17,423 nucleotides of DNA from Thermoplasmata archaeon (GCA_025457845.1 JALOTO010000054.1:1-17423); one strand, 5' to 3'; positions 8,332 to 15,305 are shown, counted from the first letter of the stretch. Notes: generated from the sequence alone by a model not told the origin. Program-made: numbers and translations.

Positions 8332-8685
8332 ATGGCGCAGAGGGCTAGGATTTCGCTGAGCGGCACCGACCCGATGAAGGTCGACAGCGTCTGCAAGCAG
8401 ATCAAGACGATCAGCGAGAAGACCGGTGTCGCGATATCTGGCCCGATACCGCTCCCGACCAAGAGGCTCGTGGTCCCGTGCAGGAAGAGCCCCGACGGTG
8501 AGGGTTCCGAGACATGGGACCGCTGGGAGATGCGCGTGCACAAGCGCCTCATAGACCTGGACGCGGACGAGCGCGCGCTCAGGCAGCTGATGAGGATACA
8601 GGTCGCGGACGAGCGCGCGCTCAGGCAGCTGATGAGGATACAGGTCCCGGACGGCGTCAACATCGAGATCGTACTCAGGTCCTGA
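8332..8685 (+). CDS. rps10: 30S ribosomal protein S10 (uS10) with an internal 14-residue duplication
   Basis: Small-subunit head protein. From ATG 8332 it has 117 residues; archaeal S10 is usually about 102-103. Family signatures are [45 protein letters not shown] and the closing [23 protein letters not shown] occurs twice back to back (residues 78-91 and 92-105), and the DNA of the two copies is identical. Removing one copy restores a normal S10. The unit covers the last helix and the start of the last strand. An in-frame GTG at 8320 would add MWFV, which is not family-like. It is the last gene of the cluster. Confidence 0.94.
   Translation: MAQRARISLSGTDPMKVDSVCKQIKTISEKTGVAISGPIPLPTKRLVVPCRKSPDGEGSETWDRWEMRVHKRLIDLDADERALRQLMRIQVADERALRQLMRIQVPDGVNIEIVLRS
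8563..8646. repeat. Perfect 2 x 42-bp tandem direct repeat inside rps10
   Basis: Copy 1 is 8563-8604 and copy 2 is 8605-8646. They are identical at all 42 positions, keep the frame, and begin with GCGGACGAGCGC. The base before each copy (C) also matches; the base after differs (G versus C). Zero divergence means a very recent duplication, or an assembly or read artefact. Confidence 0.97.
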
Positions 8686-8696
8686 GCTCTTATCCC

Positions 8697-8712
8697 GACT
8701 TCTTTCGTTTAT
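8697..8712 (+). terminator. Possible pyrimidine-rich terminator of the str cluster
   Basis: GACTTCTTTCGTTTAT starts 11 nt after the rps10 stop. Archaeal RNA polymerase stops on T-rich tracts without needing a hairpin. This tract is interrupted, so the call is weak. Confidence 0.35.
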
Positions 8713-8714
8713 GT

Positions 8715-8748
8715 GCTAATCATTAGCGCCAGCACCATGATTTGGTGC
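8715..8748. repeat. Two small inverted repeats in the rps10/membrane protein gap
   Basis: GCTAAT-C-ATTAGC (8715-8727) is a perfect 6-1-6 palindrome. GCACCA-TGATT-TGGTGC (8732-8748) is a perfect 6-bp hairpin with a 5-nt loop. Neither is followed by a T-run. They lie 43 or more nt upstream of the next TATA-like box, so they could be operator sites for the gene at 8832 or part of the end of the str transcript. The rest of the 146-nt gap shows nothing else I recognise. Confidence 0.35.
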
Positions 8749-8784
8749 GATTCGGGGATGTTATCGGATCGCCATCGCGGACGC

Positions 8785-8798
8785 GAAAGGGTATTATC
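8785..8798 (+). promoter_or_regulatory. Promoter of the membrane protein gene at 8832
   Basis: GAAAGGGTATTATC reads as BRE (GAAAG) plus TATA (GTATTATC), about 37 nt before the ATG, giving a leader of about 10-12 nt. Confidence 0.5.
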
Positions 8799-8831
8799 GC
8801 GCTGCCGTAATCATCACTCGGAAGTGGCGAG

Positions 8832-9410
8832 ATGAGGGACATGGAGTTCAGGTGGACGAAGGCGACGGTGCTCATGACCATGTTCGCGGTCATACTATCT
8901 CTGTCTTCCCTCCTTGCTAAGTGGTACTCATGCAGGTTCTGGTGGGTGACGGAGACCGGCGTTGTCGAGCGGGAGAACGATTTCTACCTGTCAGGCGTGT
9001 CGGGCGGAGGCGGGATCACGTCCTTCGATTTCAGCGGGTTCACGGAGATCGGCGACGTGATAGGGCTTTCGGCCATCCTGATCGTGCTCTGGGCGCTGGC
9101 GACCCTTCCCTACATCTCCGCCGTCCTGGACGGAGAATCAGGGTTCGCGTGGGGATGGGTCGTCCTCGCGCTCTCGGTAGGGTCGATGGCGAACTACGCC
9201 CTCTTCATACAGAGCGCCGCAGAATCGACGACCTCTGTCAACGTCGATTCGGGCCTGACCCTCGGCCCCTTGGCCACATCGATCGCGGTCATCATCCAGG
9301 CCGGAGCGGTGCTTGCTAGGAACCTCCAGGTAATCAACCCTCGACTATCCGCAGGCCCTGCCAAGCTCTCGTCCGAGGAGATTGCGAGAGGCGATCTCCC
9401 CGAGAGGTGA
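8832..9410 (+). CDS. Four-helix membrane protein of unknown function
   Basis: 192 residues. Hydrophobic segments at about 11-29, 74-96, 105-127 and 143-163. Between the first two lies an external-looking loop with CRFWW, TETGVVERENDFYLSG and GGGGITSFDF. A short charged C-terminal tail follows (EEIARGDLPER). The pattern of one helix, a Gly-rich loop and three helices is seen in small archaeal membrane proteins, but I cannot name a family. ATG 8832 fits the TATA-like box; ATG 8841 (MEFRW) is an alternative start. It stands alone between rps10 and the tRNA, so context gives no hint of function. Confidence 0.7.
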   Translation: MRDMEFRWTKATVLMTMFAVILSLSSLLAKWYSCRFWWVTETGVVERENDFYLSGVSGGGGITSFDFSGFTEIGDVIGLSAILIVLWALATLPYISAVLDGESGFAWGWVVLALSVGSMANYALFIQSAAESTTSVNVDSGLTLGPLATSIAVIIQAGAVLARNLQVINPRLSAGPAKLSSEEIARGDLPER

Positions 9411-9435
9411 GGTGTGGGTTGCCGATGTAGCCGCC

Positions 9436-9452
9436 GGGAAAGCTATTTAACC
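9436..9452 (+). promoter_or_regulatory. Promoter of tRNA-Ala
   Basis: GGGAAAG followed by CTATTTAAC (9443-9451) is a good BRE-TATA pair. It is about 32 nt before the mature tRNA 5' end, so the primary transcript would carry a leader of roughly 8-12 nt. Confidence 0.6.
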
Positions 9453-9466
9453 GACCTACATTATAG

Positions 9467-9489
9467 TCGGCCCTCCGGGCGAGGGCCGA
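9467..9489 (+). repeat. Leader hairpin that competes with the tRNA-Ala acceptor stem
   Basis: TCGGCCCTC (9467-9475) and GAGGGCCGA (9481-9489) are perfect inverted repeats with loop CGGGC. The right arm contains the seven 5' acceptor bases of the tRNA, and the left arm resembles its 3' acceptor strand. Whether the left arm is transcribed depends on the start site. Confidence 0.6.
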
Positions 9490-9554
9490 TAGATCAGCGG
9501 AAGATCGCCTGCTTTGCAAGCAGGAGGCCAGGGGTTCAAATCCCCTTCGGTCCA
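9483..9554 (+). tRNA. tRNA-Ala (anticodon UGC)
   Basis: 72 nt fold into a complete cloverleaf. The acceptor GGGCCGA pairs with TCGGTCC. The D arm is GATC/GATC with loop AGCGGAA. The anticodon arm is CCTGC-TTTGCAA-GCAGG, with TGC at 34-36. The variable loop has 5 nt, and the T arm is AGGGG-TTCAAAT-CCCCT. The third acceptor pair is G-U, the universal alanine identity element. The discriminator is A and CCA is not encoded. No intron is seen. Confidence 0.97.
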
Positions 9555-9643
9555 CTCCTGATTCTCCTTTGAGCAGACGACCACGACTTTGTCTCCGTGA
9601 AAAGTGTCTAGACCGGAGAACGCCATGAGCGGTTCACGGGACA

Positions 9644-10486
9644 ATGCGGCCGACGAGCATAACGACGGACATGTTCAACTACTCGTACAAGCTCGACATG
9701 GATAGGAAGCTCGAGCTGTTCGCAAGCCGAGGCTTCAGGTTCATCCACTGGTGCGACGACTGGAACAACGGGGTCGTCTACTCCAGCGAGGAGATGAGGG
9801 CTCACCTCCAGACGGTAGAGTCCTTCGGCCTGAAGTGCCTGGATGTCCACGGCTCCGACGCTCCAGGGGTCAAGATCGGGTCGGACGACGTGAGCGCGCG
9901 GAGGAAGTACATCCGTCTGCTTGAGAATCGGATAGAGTTCTGCTCAGCGCTGGGTGGAGACGCAGTCGTGGTTCACCCTCCGAGAGAGGTATCTGGCCTC
10001 GACAGGTCGATGCAGGTGCTCGAGAGCGTGAGGCCCCTATGTGAAGACATGGGCGTCGTCCTCGCCATCGAGAATTGTCTGCCGGCCGATACGGAGTTGC
10101 TGGCACTGTACTTCGAGAGATTCCCGCCGGAGTTCATCGGCTTTTGCTTCGACTCTGGTCACGCCAACCTGAACAAGGACGCGGACGAACTCATGGGGTT
10201 CGGCGGCAGACTCAGGGTTCTGCATCTCCACGACAACAAGGGAGCGGCCGACGACCATCAGCCTCCATACTACGGGACGGTTGACTGGCAGAGGGTGATG
10301 CGATGGGTCGATGACTGCGGCTATCCGAAGCCTGTCAATTTCGAGATAACCCACAGGCCGAAGTATTTCGAGGGGACGCCGGAGGCGTATCTGGATCACG
10401 CGGTAGACTCCATCATCAGGGCGGTATCCGGAGGCGAGGGAAGCAGGCATCCGTCTGTGAGGAAGGATGGCCACGGCGGGAGATAG
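9644..10486 (+). CDS. Sugar phosphate isomerase/epimerase-like TIM-barrel protein
   Basis: 280 residues of the AP-endonuclease-2/xylose-isomerase-like TIM-barrel superfamily, which mostly isomerises or epimerises sugars using a divalent metal. Motifs lie at the expected strand ends: LDVHG (H69), VVVHPP (H111), AIENC (E143), CFDSGHANL (D170, H173), LHLHDNKG (H196), DDHQPPYYGTVDW (H205) and NFEITHR (E234). Together they give a plausible metal site. The substrate cannot be read from the sequence, and sequence-similar barrels include DNA repair endonuclease IV. The gene ends in TAG (10484-10486), one of only two TAG ends here. The frame then stays open for 26 codons of high third-position GC to TGA at 10565. 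Third positions are somewhat less GC-rich than in the ribosomal genes. Start ATG 9644 has no strong Shine-Dalgarno. Confidence 0.85.
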   Translation: MRPTSITTDMFNYSYKLDMDRKLELFASRGFRFIHWCDDWNNGVVYSSEEMRAHLQTVESFGLKCLDVHGSDAPGVKIGSDDVSARRKYIRLLENRIEFCSALGGDAVVVHPPREVSGLDRSMQVLESVRPLCEDMGVVLAIENCLPADTELLALYFERFPPEFIGFCFDSGHANLNKDADELMGFGGRLRVLHLHDNKGAADDHQPPYYGTVDWQRVMRWVDDCGYPKPVNFEITHRPKYFEGTPEAYLDHAVDSIIRAVSGGEGSRHPSVRKDGHGGR

Positions 10487-10567
10487 TACATCATGCGTGG
10501 GTTCGAGGACCCGGAGGGCGATATCGACTCGTGGGTCGATTGGGGCATCAACGAGATCGCCTGGTGA
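10487..10567 (+). other. In-frame extension after the TAG of the isomerase gene, or a 24-codon small ORF
   Basis: Directly after TAG the same frame reads YIMRGFEDPEGDIDSWVDW and on to EIAW, then TGA. Of the 26 codons, 23 end in G or C, matching real genes here. It could be the C-terminal tail reached by reading through UAG. It could also be a tail cut off by a nonsense mutation, or a separate 24-residue ORF from ATG 10493 (GGGAG lies about 10 nt upstream). I see no recognisable domain. The remaining bases to 10657 hold only a weak inverted repeat (GCACTG / CAGTGTGC, about 10606-10643) between convergent genes. Confidence 0.35.
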
Positions 10568-10657
10568 TCGTCCTTCTCGCGTCATTCGAAGTGACCGACG
10601 GCGGGTGCACTGGTCAGACCGCATCGCGGAGCGAGTCAGTGTGCGGCAGGGTCGTGC

Positions 10658-11959
10658 TCATGCCGCCACGGGCGCGTTCCCGTACTGCTTCACCGTGCAG
10701 AAGTACTGCAGTAGCACCGTGTCCCAGCCCGTGGCGTCCACGAAGTCCAGTCCTACGGTGTTGTACACCCTCTCGAACGAGTCCCAGTGCTGCTCGAATA
10801 TCCCGATCGAGGGAGGAACGAACACGGACAGGCCGGTGACGAGCCCTCTCATCCTCCAGCTCGCCCAGTCATGGACGATGGCGTCATCCGCAGCCTTGAG
10901 GACGGCATCGCATGCATCGGCTACATCCGGATACGCAGTCCTCGTGCTCGTGGCGAGGTCCGAGAACATCACCCTTATGTCCGGGTAGAACCAGGTCCCC
11001 ATGTTGTTCATCCAGAGTGACACGTCGGCCTGCACGGCCGCCGTCTTGAGGATCTTGCCCAGCGATGCGACCTTCGGTGTCACAGCGTCCGTGAACGATG
11101 CGAACGCCGTGGCGAGTTCGTCGAGAGCGTTCAGGTCGATGACCGACAGGGACGCGAAGTCCTGCATGTACGGATAGAGTGTCGGCAGTGTGTGGAGCGG
11201 CGCGGAGTACCACGCTGCGTAGTCGTCCACGAGCTTGCACGCGAGGTCGACAGGCGCGATGCCTGGGGAGTCAGAGAGCCCCGACAGGAGCGCGTCGTAG
11301 TTCATGCCGTCGAAGGGCACCCCGAGTTCGGAGGCGACGAGGTACGAGGCCGTCCCCCTCAGCTCGTAGGCTATCTCGACCGTGCCGAGGGTGCAGGCGT
11401 CGAGGGCTATGATGTCTATGGGCCTGTCCGCCGCATCCAGAGCGGTCCTGACCCCTTTCCCGAGGTCGTCTATCGACATCCAGACCTTGAGCAGGTCAGA
11501 GTCTGGCAGCCCCTCGTCCGAGCAGAGGCCCAAGTACCCGTTCCCGTGGTCCTGGATCATGAGCATGAAGTTCTCCGATGCCAGCTTCGGTTCGGTGAGC
11601 GCGTATGTGATGAACGATGAGAGTGTCTCTGGCGACGATGAGTTGACCTCTCCGAGGCTGGCCTCCTCCACCCAGCCGTCCTCGGTCAGCGTGGAGATGT
11701 TCGCGGGCAGCGTCAATCTGTCCAGGAAGACGCAGAGGGCTATGTCTTCCCTGTTGGTCAGCGCGCTGGCCCAGAGGCCGAGGAAGTAGTCAGTGTACTC
11801 GTCGAGGTTGTTGTCGCTCGCCCAGTACATTGCTATGGTCCAGCTCCTGGCCGCGTCGTCCTCGGTGACCGCGACCTCGTCGGAGTCGGCCAGAGCCGAA
11901 GTCATCGCCAAGGTCACAAGGGCGCAGAACAGCACCCTCCTAATCCCCCCGTTCCTCAA
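10658..11959 (-). CDS. Secreted clostripain-family (C11) cysteine peptidase
   Basis: 433 residues. The N-terminus (RNGGIRRVLFCALVTLAMTSALA) is a signal peptide with likely cleavage after ALA, about residue 24. The catalytic fold starts with WTIAMYWASDNNLDEY. The His of the dyad is H138 in IQDHGNGYLG, and the Cys is C189 in IIALDACTLGTVEIAYE, followed by YLVASE as in C11 peptidases. Such enzymes usually cleave after basic residues and act outside the cell. The start is TTG 11959; GTG 11935 is possible but would remove the Arg-rich n-region. The C-terminal half (about 230-433) is less conserved. The gene lies 109 nt after the histidine kinase on the same strand and may be cotranscribed or have its own promoter. 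Confidence 0.87.
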   Translation of the reverse strand: MRNGGIRRVLFCALVTLAMTSALADSDEVAVTEDDAARSWTIAMYWASDNNLDEYTDYFLGLWASALTNREDIALCVFLDRLTLPANISTLTEDGWVEEASLGEVNSSSPETLSSFITYALTEPKLASENFMLMIQDHGNGYLGLCSDEGLPDSDLLKVWMSIDDLGKGVRTALDAADRPIDIIALDACTLGTVEIAYELRGTASYLVASELGVPFDGMNYDALLSGLSDSPGIAPVDLACKLVDDYAAWYSAPLHTLPTLYPYMQDFASLSVIDLNALDELATAFASFTDAVTPKVASLGKILKTAAVQADVSLWMNNMGTWFYPDIRVMFSDLATSTRTAYPDVADACDAVLKAADDAIVHDWASWRMRGLVTGLSVFVPPSIGIFEQHWDSFERVYNTVGLDFVDATGWDTVLLQYFCTVKQYGNAPVAA

Positions 11960-12019
11960 CTCAAATCCCCCGCTGCGTCCCGGCGTGAGCCGGCCACGCA
12001 GGGGCTCGAACGACGCTGC

Positions 12020-12033
12020 GCTAGTTAACCCTT
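12020..12033 (-). promoter_or_regulatory. Weak promoter candidate for the C11 peptidase gene
   Basis: On the minus strand AAGGGTTAACTAG is the only TATA-like block in the 109-nt gap, about 63 nt before the start. A hairpin CCGGC-GTGA-GCCGG (11980-11993) lies between it and the gene. Weak evidence. Confidence 0.3.
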
Positions 12034-12068
12034 GGGGGCGGTCAGTGCGTCCGGATGTATGTTTCTGT

Positions 12069-13934
12069 TCATCGTGCTTCGGCGGAGGCGAAGTCCCTAT
12101 TCCCAGAGATCCTGTACTTGCCCACAGGGAACATGATCTCGAACCTCGCCCCCTTTCCGGCCTCCCCGGTCTCTGTGATCGTGGCGCCCGTGATAGAGAG
12201 TATCTCCCTCGACAGATACAGCCCGAACGACCTCCTACCGGACTTCACCGGTCTCTCGAAGATGCCCGCTTTCATCTCCGGGGGGACCCCCTTTCCGTCG
12301 TCCTGGTATGATATGAGCAGCCCTTCAGCCGTCTCCTGGTACGAGAATGACATCCTCGTGACGCCTCCGCCATGCCTCTGCGAGTTCTCCACTAGATTCC
12401 GGAGCACGCGGGGGAGCATGGGGTCCGCGTAGACCTCGACCCCTGTCAGGTCGCGTTGCATCTCCACACCGCTGAGGTCGATCCCGAAGAGGCCCGCAGC
12501 CATCGCTGCATCCATATCTATCCAGGTGGGCCTCTCGACGCCGATCTGCTCGTAGGTTCCGGTGAACGTCAGGTACTTCTCGAGCGAGCCTGCTGCCTCC
12601 TTCATACGTCCGAGTATCTCCCGTCCCTTGTCGTCCGTGGCCGTCTCCTCGAGTATGGATATCCAAGCGGAGATGATGGCCACCTGGTTCAGCCCGTCGT
12701 GGCGCGTGATAGAGCCGAGCAGCCTGAGCTTCCTCGTCGCCTGTTCGAGCTCGTTCGTCCTCTCCTGGACCCTGGCCTCAAGTCCCTTGTAGAGCTCGTC
12801 CAGCTCCATGGCCATATCGTTGAGGTGTGCCGCAAGCTGTGCCACCTCGTCCGACCCGCCGACATCGACCTTCTTGCTGAGGTCCCCCTTCGAGAACCCG
12901 TCCGCGGCCGTCGCCAGCTTCCGGATCCTCGACGATATGGATCCGGTGAAGACCATCGCCACAGCAATGGACGCCCCGATCAACACCACGAACGCGATCA
13001 TTACCCTCTGATTGAGTTCCACCACGGTGCTGAGGACCTCCGCCGTTCTGACGGCCAGGAATACGACCAGGCCGTTCCCGTCGTACTGGAAGTACCCAGT
13101 CGCGTGGGTGTAGGAGAAGAGCTTCTCGTGCCTGTTCTCGTCGACTATGAAGTACCCGCTTGGCTCAGTAGCTCTTTCGAAGAACTCCCTCTCTGAGACA
13201 TCCTGGAGCATGTCGAACCCGCCGTCCACATACACGAGGCGACCGTCGGCTGTGACTATCCTCATCTCGGTCGTCTCGTAGACCTCTCCCAGGTAGACCG
13301 CCTCGAGGGCGACGGAGATGATGTCCACGACTGCGAAGATCGTCCCTATGAAATTCCCTATGTCGTCGGTCAGGGCCGCTGCCTCTAGCAGGCCGACCAC
13401 TCCTGTCACAGGGTCGGTCACGATCTCCCCGAAGTAGCTCCCGTTTGCCACCGCGTCGCTCCACCACGCCTCGTCGTGGTACGAGAAGGATTCGGTCCGG
13501 CCGCTCATGCCGACGACCGCGCCGTAGCTGTTCGCGACCGCTATCCAGGCGTACACGTCGAGGCCATGCTCGTAGATGTAGTGCTCCCTGAGACTCATCA
13601 GTATGCCTGATGCATCGCTGGCGAGTATCTCCTGCATCAGGGGGGAGAGTTCGCTCAGTGGGACAGACTGCCAGTCCGAATCGATAGCGTCCGCGTAGGA
13701 ATAGGGGTCGTCGAGGTCATCGTACTCGGCGTTCGATTCGTCGATGGCCTGCTGTATCCCAGAGTCCCTCGCCTGAATGAGCAGCTCATGGTACTTGGCG
13801 TAGACCTCTCTGTCCAAAGCGGAGGCTATGAAGTTAGCGATGTGGATGCTGTCGGTCCCGACGGAATCGATTATCCCGGCCCTCCCCTCGTCGAGGGAAT
13901 AGACGGCAAGGGTCGACAGGATCAGCACCACCAC
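12069..13934 (-). CDS. Transmembrane sensor histidine kinase (Cache-like sensor, HAMP, HisKA, HATPase)
   Basis: Membrane kinase that senses an extracellular signal and phosphorylates a response regulator, none of which is encoded here. Residues counted from the GTG at 13934: end of the first membrane helix (1-13), extracellular sensor of double-Cache type (about 14-305), second helix (311-331), HAMP (332-384), coiled linker, then phospho-acceptor H412 in SITRHDGLNQ. The ATPase domain has N517 in NLVENSQRH, DDGKGV (545-550) and FGLYLSREI. The stop is TGA 12069-12071. The GTG start leaves only half a first helix. The frame stays open upstream, adding SLIGDLKPRFRSTLGL and more hydrophobic residues, and a strong Shine-Dalgarno at 14013-14020 points to a start near 14000-14006, where only ATA or CTG is available. 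The real protein is therefore probably about 645 residues. It overlaps the receptor gene upstream, so the two are translationally coupled. Confidence 0.93.
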   Translation of the reverse strand: MVVLILSTLAVYSLDEGRAGIIDSVGTDSIHIANFIASALDREVYAKYHELLIQARDSGIQQAIDESNAEYDDLDDPYSYADAIDSDWQSVPLSELSPLMQEILASDASGILMSLREHYIYEHGLDVYAWIAVANSYGAVVGMSGRTESFSYHDEAWWSDAVANGSYFGEIVTDPVTGVVGLLEAAALTDDIGNFIGTIFAVVDIISVALEAVYLGEVYETTEMRIVTADGRLVYVDGGFDMLQDVSEREFFERATEPSGYFIVDENRHEKLFSYTHATGYFQYDGNGLVVFLAVRTAEVLSTVVELNQRVMIAFVVLIGASIAVAMVFTGSISSRIRKLATAADGFSKGDLSKKVDVGGSDEVAQLAAHLNDMAMELDELYKGLEARVQERTNELEQATRKLRLLGSITRHDGLNQVAIISAWISILEETATDDKGREILGRMKEAAGSLEKYLTFTGTYEQIGVERPTWIDMDAAMAAGLFGIDLSGVEMQRDLTGVEVYADPMLPRVLRNLVENSQRHGGGVTRMSFSYQETAEGLLISYQDDGKGVPPEMKAGIFERPVKSGRRSFGLYLSREILSITGATITETGEAGKGARFEIMFPVGKYRISGNRDFASAEAR

Positions 13935-13996
13935 GAGGAATGTGGCGATGATCTTGAGGCCGAGCGTCGACCGGAACCGCGGTTTGAGGTCGCCGA

Positions 13997-15100
13997 TCAG
14001 AGATATGACAGTTCACCTCCGGAGACGACCGCGGGGTAGACCGGGACATCGAAGTTCCGCACTCCCTGGTCTATCCTTATGGTTCCCATGACACCGGAGA
14101 AAACGAACCCGTGGTCCAGCGACGCCCCTAGCTCCGCCCTGGTGGCGTTCTTCCCCTTCAGGATGTCGTGGGCGAGGTAGACTATGTCGTAGGCGATCCC
14201 CCCATGGTGGGTCAAGGACATGTTGTACCTCTCGTGGAACTCGATTGAGAAGTCGAGGGCGTACACGTTCTCGGGTCTGTAGATCGATGGAGCGGACATG
14301 AAGACCGGATCGATGGGTATCATCTCCCTCATGTCCGGAGATGAACCGCAGGTCGCGCTTATGACATGGCCGGAGTACCCGCTATCCTTCACAGCCTCCA
14401 GCATGCCCACGAGCAGTTCGCAGGATGTCATCACGTATATTGCCTCGTTCGACAAAAGGCTCGAGACCTCGTCCGTGTAATCCGTCTCGCTCGCGGGGCA
14501 TCCAGCCGACTGCACACTCCAGCCTGCCGCGGCCACCTCCTCCGACAGCGATTCGTTCACGCTGCATCCGTGGGGCGAAGTGGTGTAGAGGATTCCTATG
14601 GAGCTGGCGTCCAGCGTCCCCATGAGAGAGATGATCGAGTAGACCTCGGACGGGATCGAGATGAAGTACCTGTAGGTCCAGCTCGAATCCTCTGACGCTC
14701 CGAGCGCCGATGCCATGCCGAAGAGAGGGGCCGAGGTCGCCTCGGCGAGCGGGGATAGCATGCTGAGCATTCCGCAGCCCATGGTGACATAGAACAGCGG
14801 ATGGTGCGTAGCTTCCATCTGCTCGAAGGCCGCGGTCACGGCCGATGTCTCCTGCACGACCTCCTCGAGGACGAGCTTGATCCGCGTCTCGCCGATGCCC
14901 CCCCATTCGTTGAGCTCATCGATGGCCATCATGATGGCGGACTCGATCTCCTTTGCGTGGGAATACGGCTCCTCCTCCAGCGGGAGTATCGCGGCGACGA
15001 CGGCGACTTCTTGTGGCGTGGAGGCGAGGAGGGCGGCGGCGGTCAGGGACAGCACTACTGCAGACGAGATCAGGAGCGCAGCGACGGGACGCCGATACAT
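13997..15100 (-). CDS. Periplasmic-binding-protein type 1 receptor (LivJ/ABC substrate-binding-like)
   Basis: 367 residues. The N-terminal MYRRPVAALLISSAVVLSL and following residues form a signal peptide or membrane anchor without a lipobox Cys. The rest has the order of a Leu/Ile/Val/amide-binding type-1 fold: VAVVAAILPLEEE, AIMMAIDELNEWGGI, an AF-helix, FYVTMGCGMLSM, SAPLFGMAS, RYFISIPSE, IGILYTTSPHGCS, VMTSCELLVGMLEAV and a closing strand with RIDQGV. Such proteins bind amino acids, amides or similar small solutes outside the cell. I start at ATG 15100 because GGAGAGGG (15107-15114) precedes it and the signal sequence begins there; GTG 15157 would add 19 residues. No ABC permease or ATPase follows. 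Instead its end overlaps the histidine kinase signal, so it probably presents a ligand to the kinase. Confidence 0.82.
   Translation of the reverse strand: MYRRPVAALLISSAVVLSLTAAALLASTPQEVAVVAAILPLEEEPYSHAKEIESAIMMAIDELNEWGGIGETRIKLVLEEVVQETSAVTAAFEQMEATHHPLFYVTMGCGMLSMLSPLAEATSAPLFGMASALGASEDSSWTYRYFISIPSEVYSIISLMGTLDASSIGILYTTSPHGCSVNESLSEEVAAAGWSVQSAGCPASETDYTDEVSSLLSNEAIYVMTSCELLVGMLEAVKDSGYSGHVISATCGSSPDMREMIPIDPVFMSAPSIYRPENVYALDFSIEFHERYNMSLTHHGGIAYDIVYLAHDILKGKNATRAELGASLDHGFVFSGVMGTIRIDQGVRNFDVPVYPAVVSGGELSYL
14013..14020 (-). promoter_or_regulatory. Ribosome-binding site of the histidine kinase, inside the receptor gene
   Basis: GGAGGTGA on the minus strand is the strongest Shine-Dalgarno in the window. 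It lies in the last codons of the receptor gene. From GGAGG there are 9 nt to ATA (14006-14004) and 15 nt to CTG (14000-13998), both in the kinase frame. The annotated GTG (13934) is about 80 nt away, too far to be served by it. Confidence 0.65.
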
Positions 15101-15185
15101 GATTCGCCCTCTCCGACCGTCATCGACGCCAATCCCCTCCACCCGGCGACGTGCCACAGAGTCTTGCTCCGTCAGATGCCCTCCT

Positions 15186-15198
15186 CCCAGACTCTGGG
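15186..15198. repeat. Perfect palindrome in the receptor gene leader
   Basis: CCCAGA-C-TCTGGG, 6-bp arms and a 1-nt centre, just downstream of the larger operator-like palindrome and near the predicted transcription start. Confidence 0.35.
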
Positions 15199-15202
15199 CA
15201 TT

Positions 15203-15219
15203 ATCGCCGTAACGGCGAT
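15203..15219. promoter_or_regulatory. Operator-like palindrome at the receptor promoter
   Basis: ATCGCCG-TAA-CGGCGAT is a perfect 7-bp inverted repeat, running straight into the ATATAT of the minus-strand TATA box (about 15218-15225). A dimeric repressor bound here would exclude TBP. It is the best operator candidate in the window. Confidence 0.55.
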
Positions 15220-15233
15220 ATATGGATTTCTCC
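15218..15233 (-). promoter_or_regulatory. Promoter of the receptor/histidine kinase pair
   Basis: On the minus strand GGAGAAATCCATATAT reads as purine-rich BRE plus TATA box. Initiation would fall near 15190-15195, about 95 nt before ATG 15100. It shows that this pair can be transcribed independently of mttCB. Confidence 0.55.
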
Positions 15234-15305
15234 GGAATCTCGGGGAGTGCGCCTCTCCTAGGCAGGTGCCGGTCGGGCGGAGCTGAAACCGTGCAGAGAC
15301 ATGTG

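Noticed and set aside
8732..8748. Hairpin GCACCA/TGGTGC as an intrinsic terminator
   Set aside because: No T-run follows, and archaeal termination relies on T tracts; kept only as an inverted repeat.
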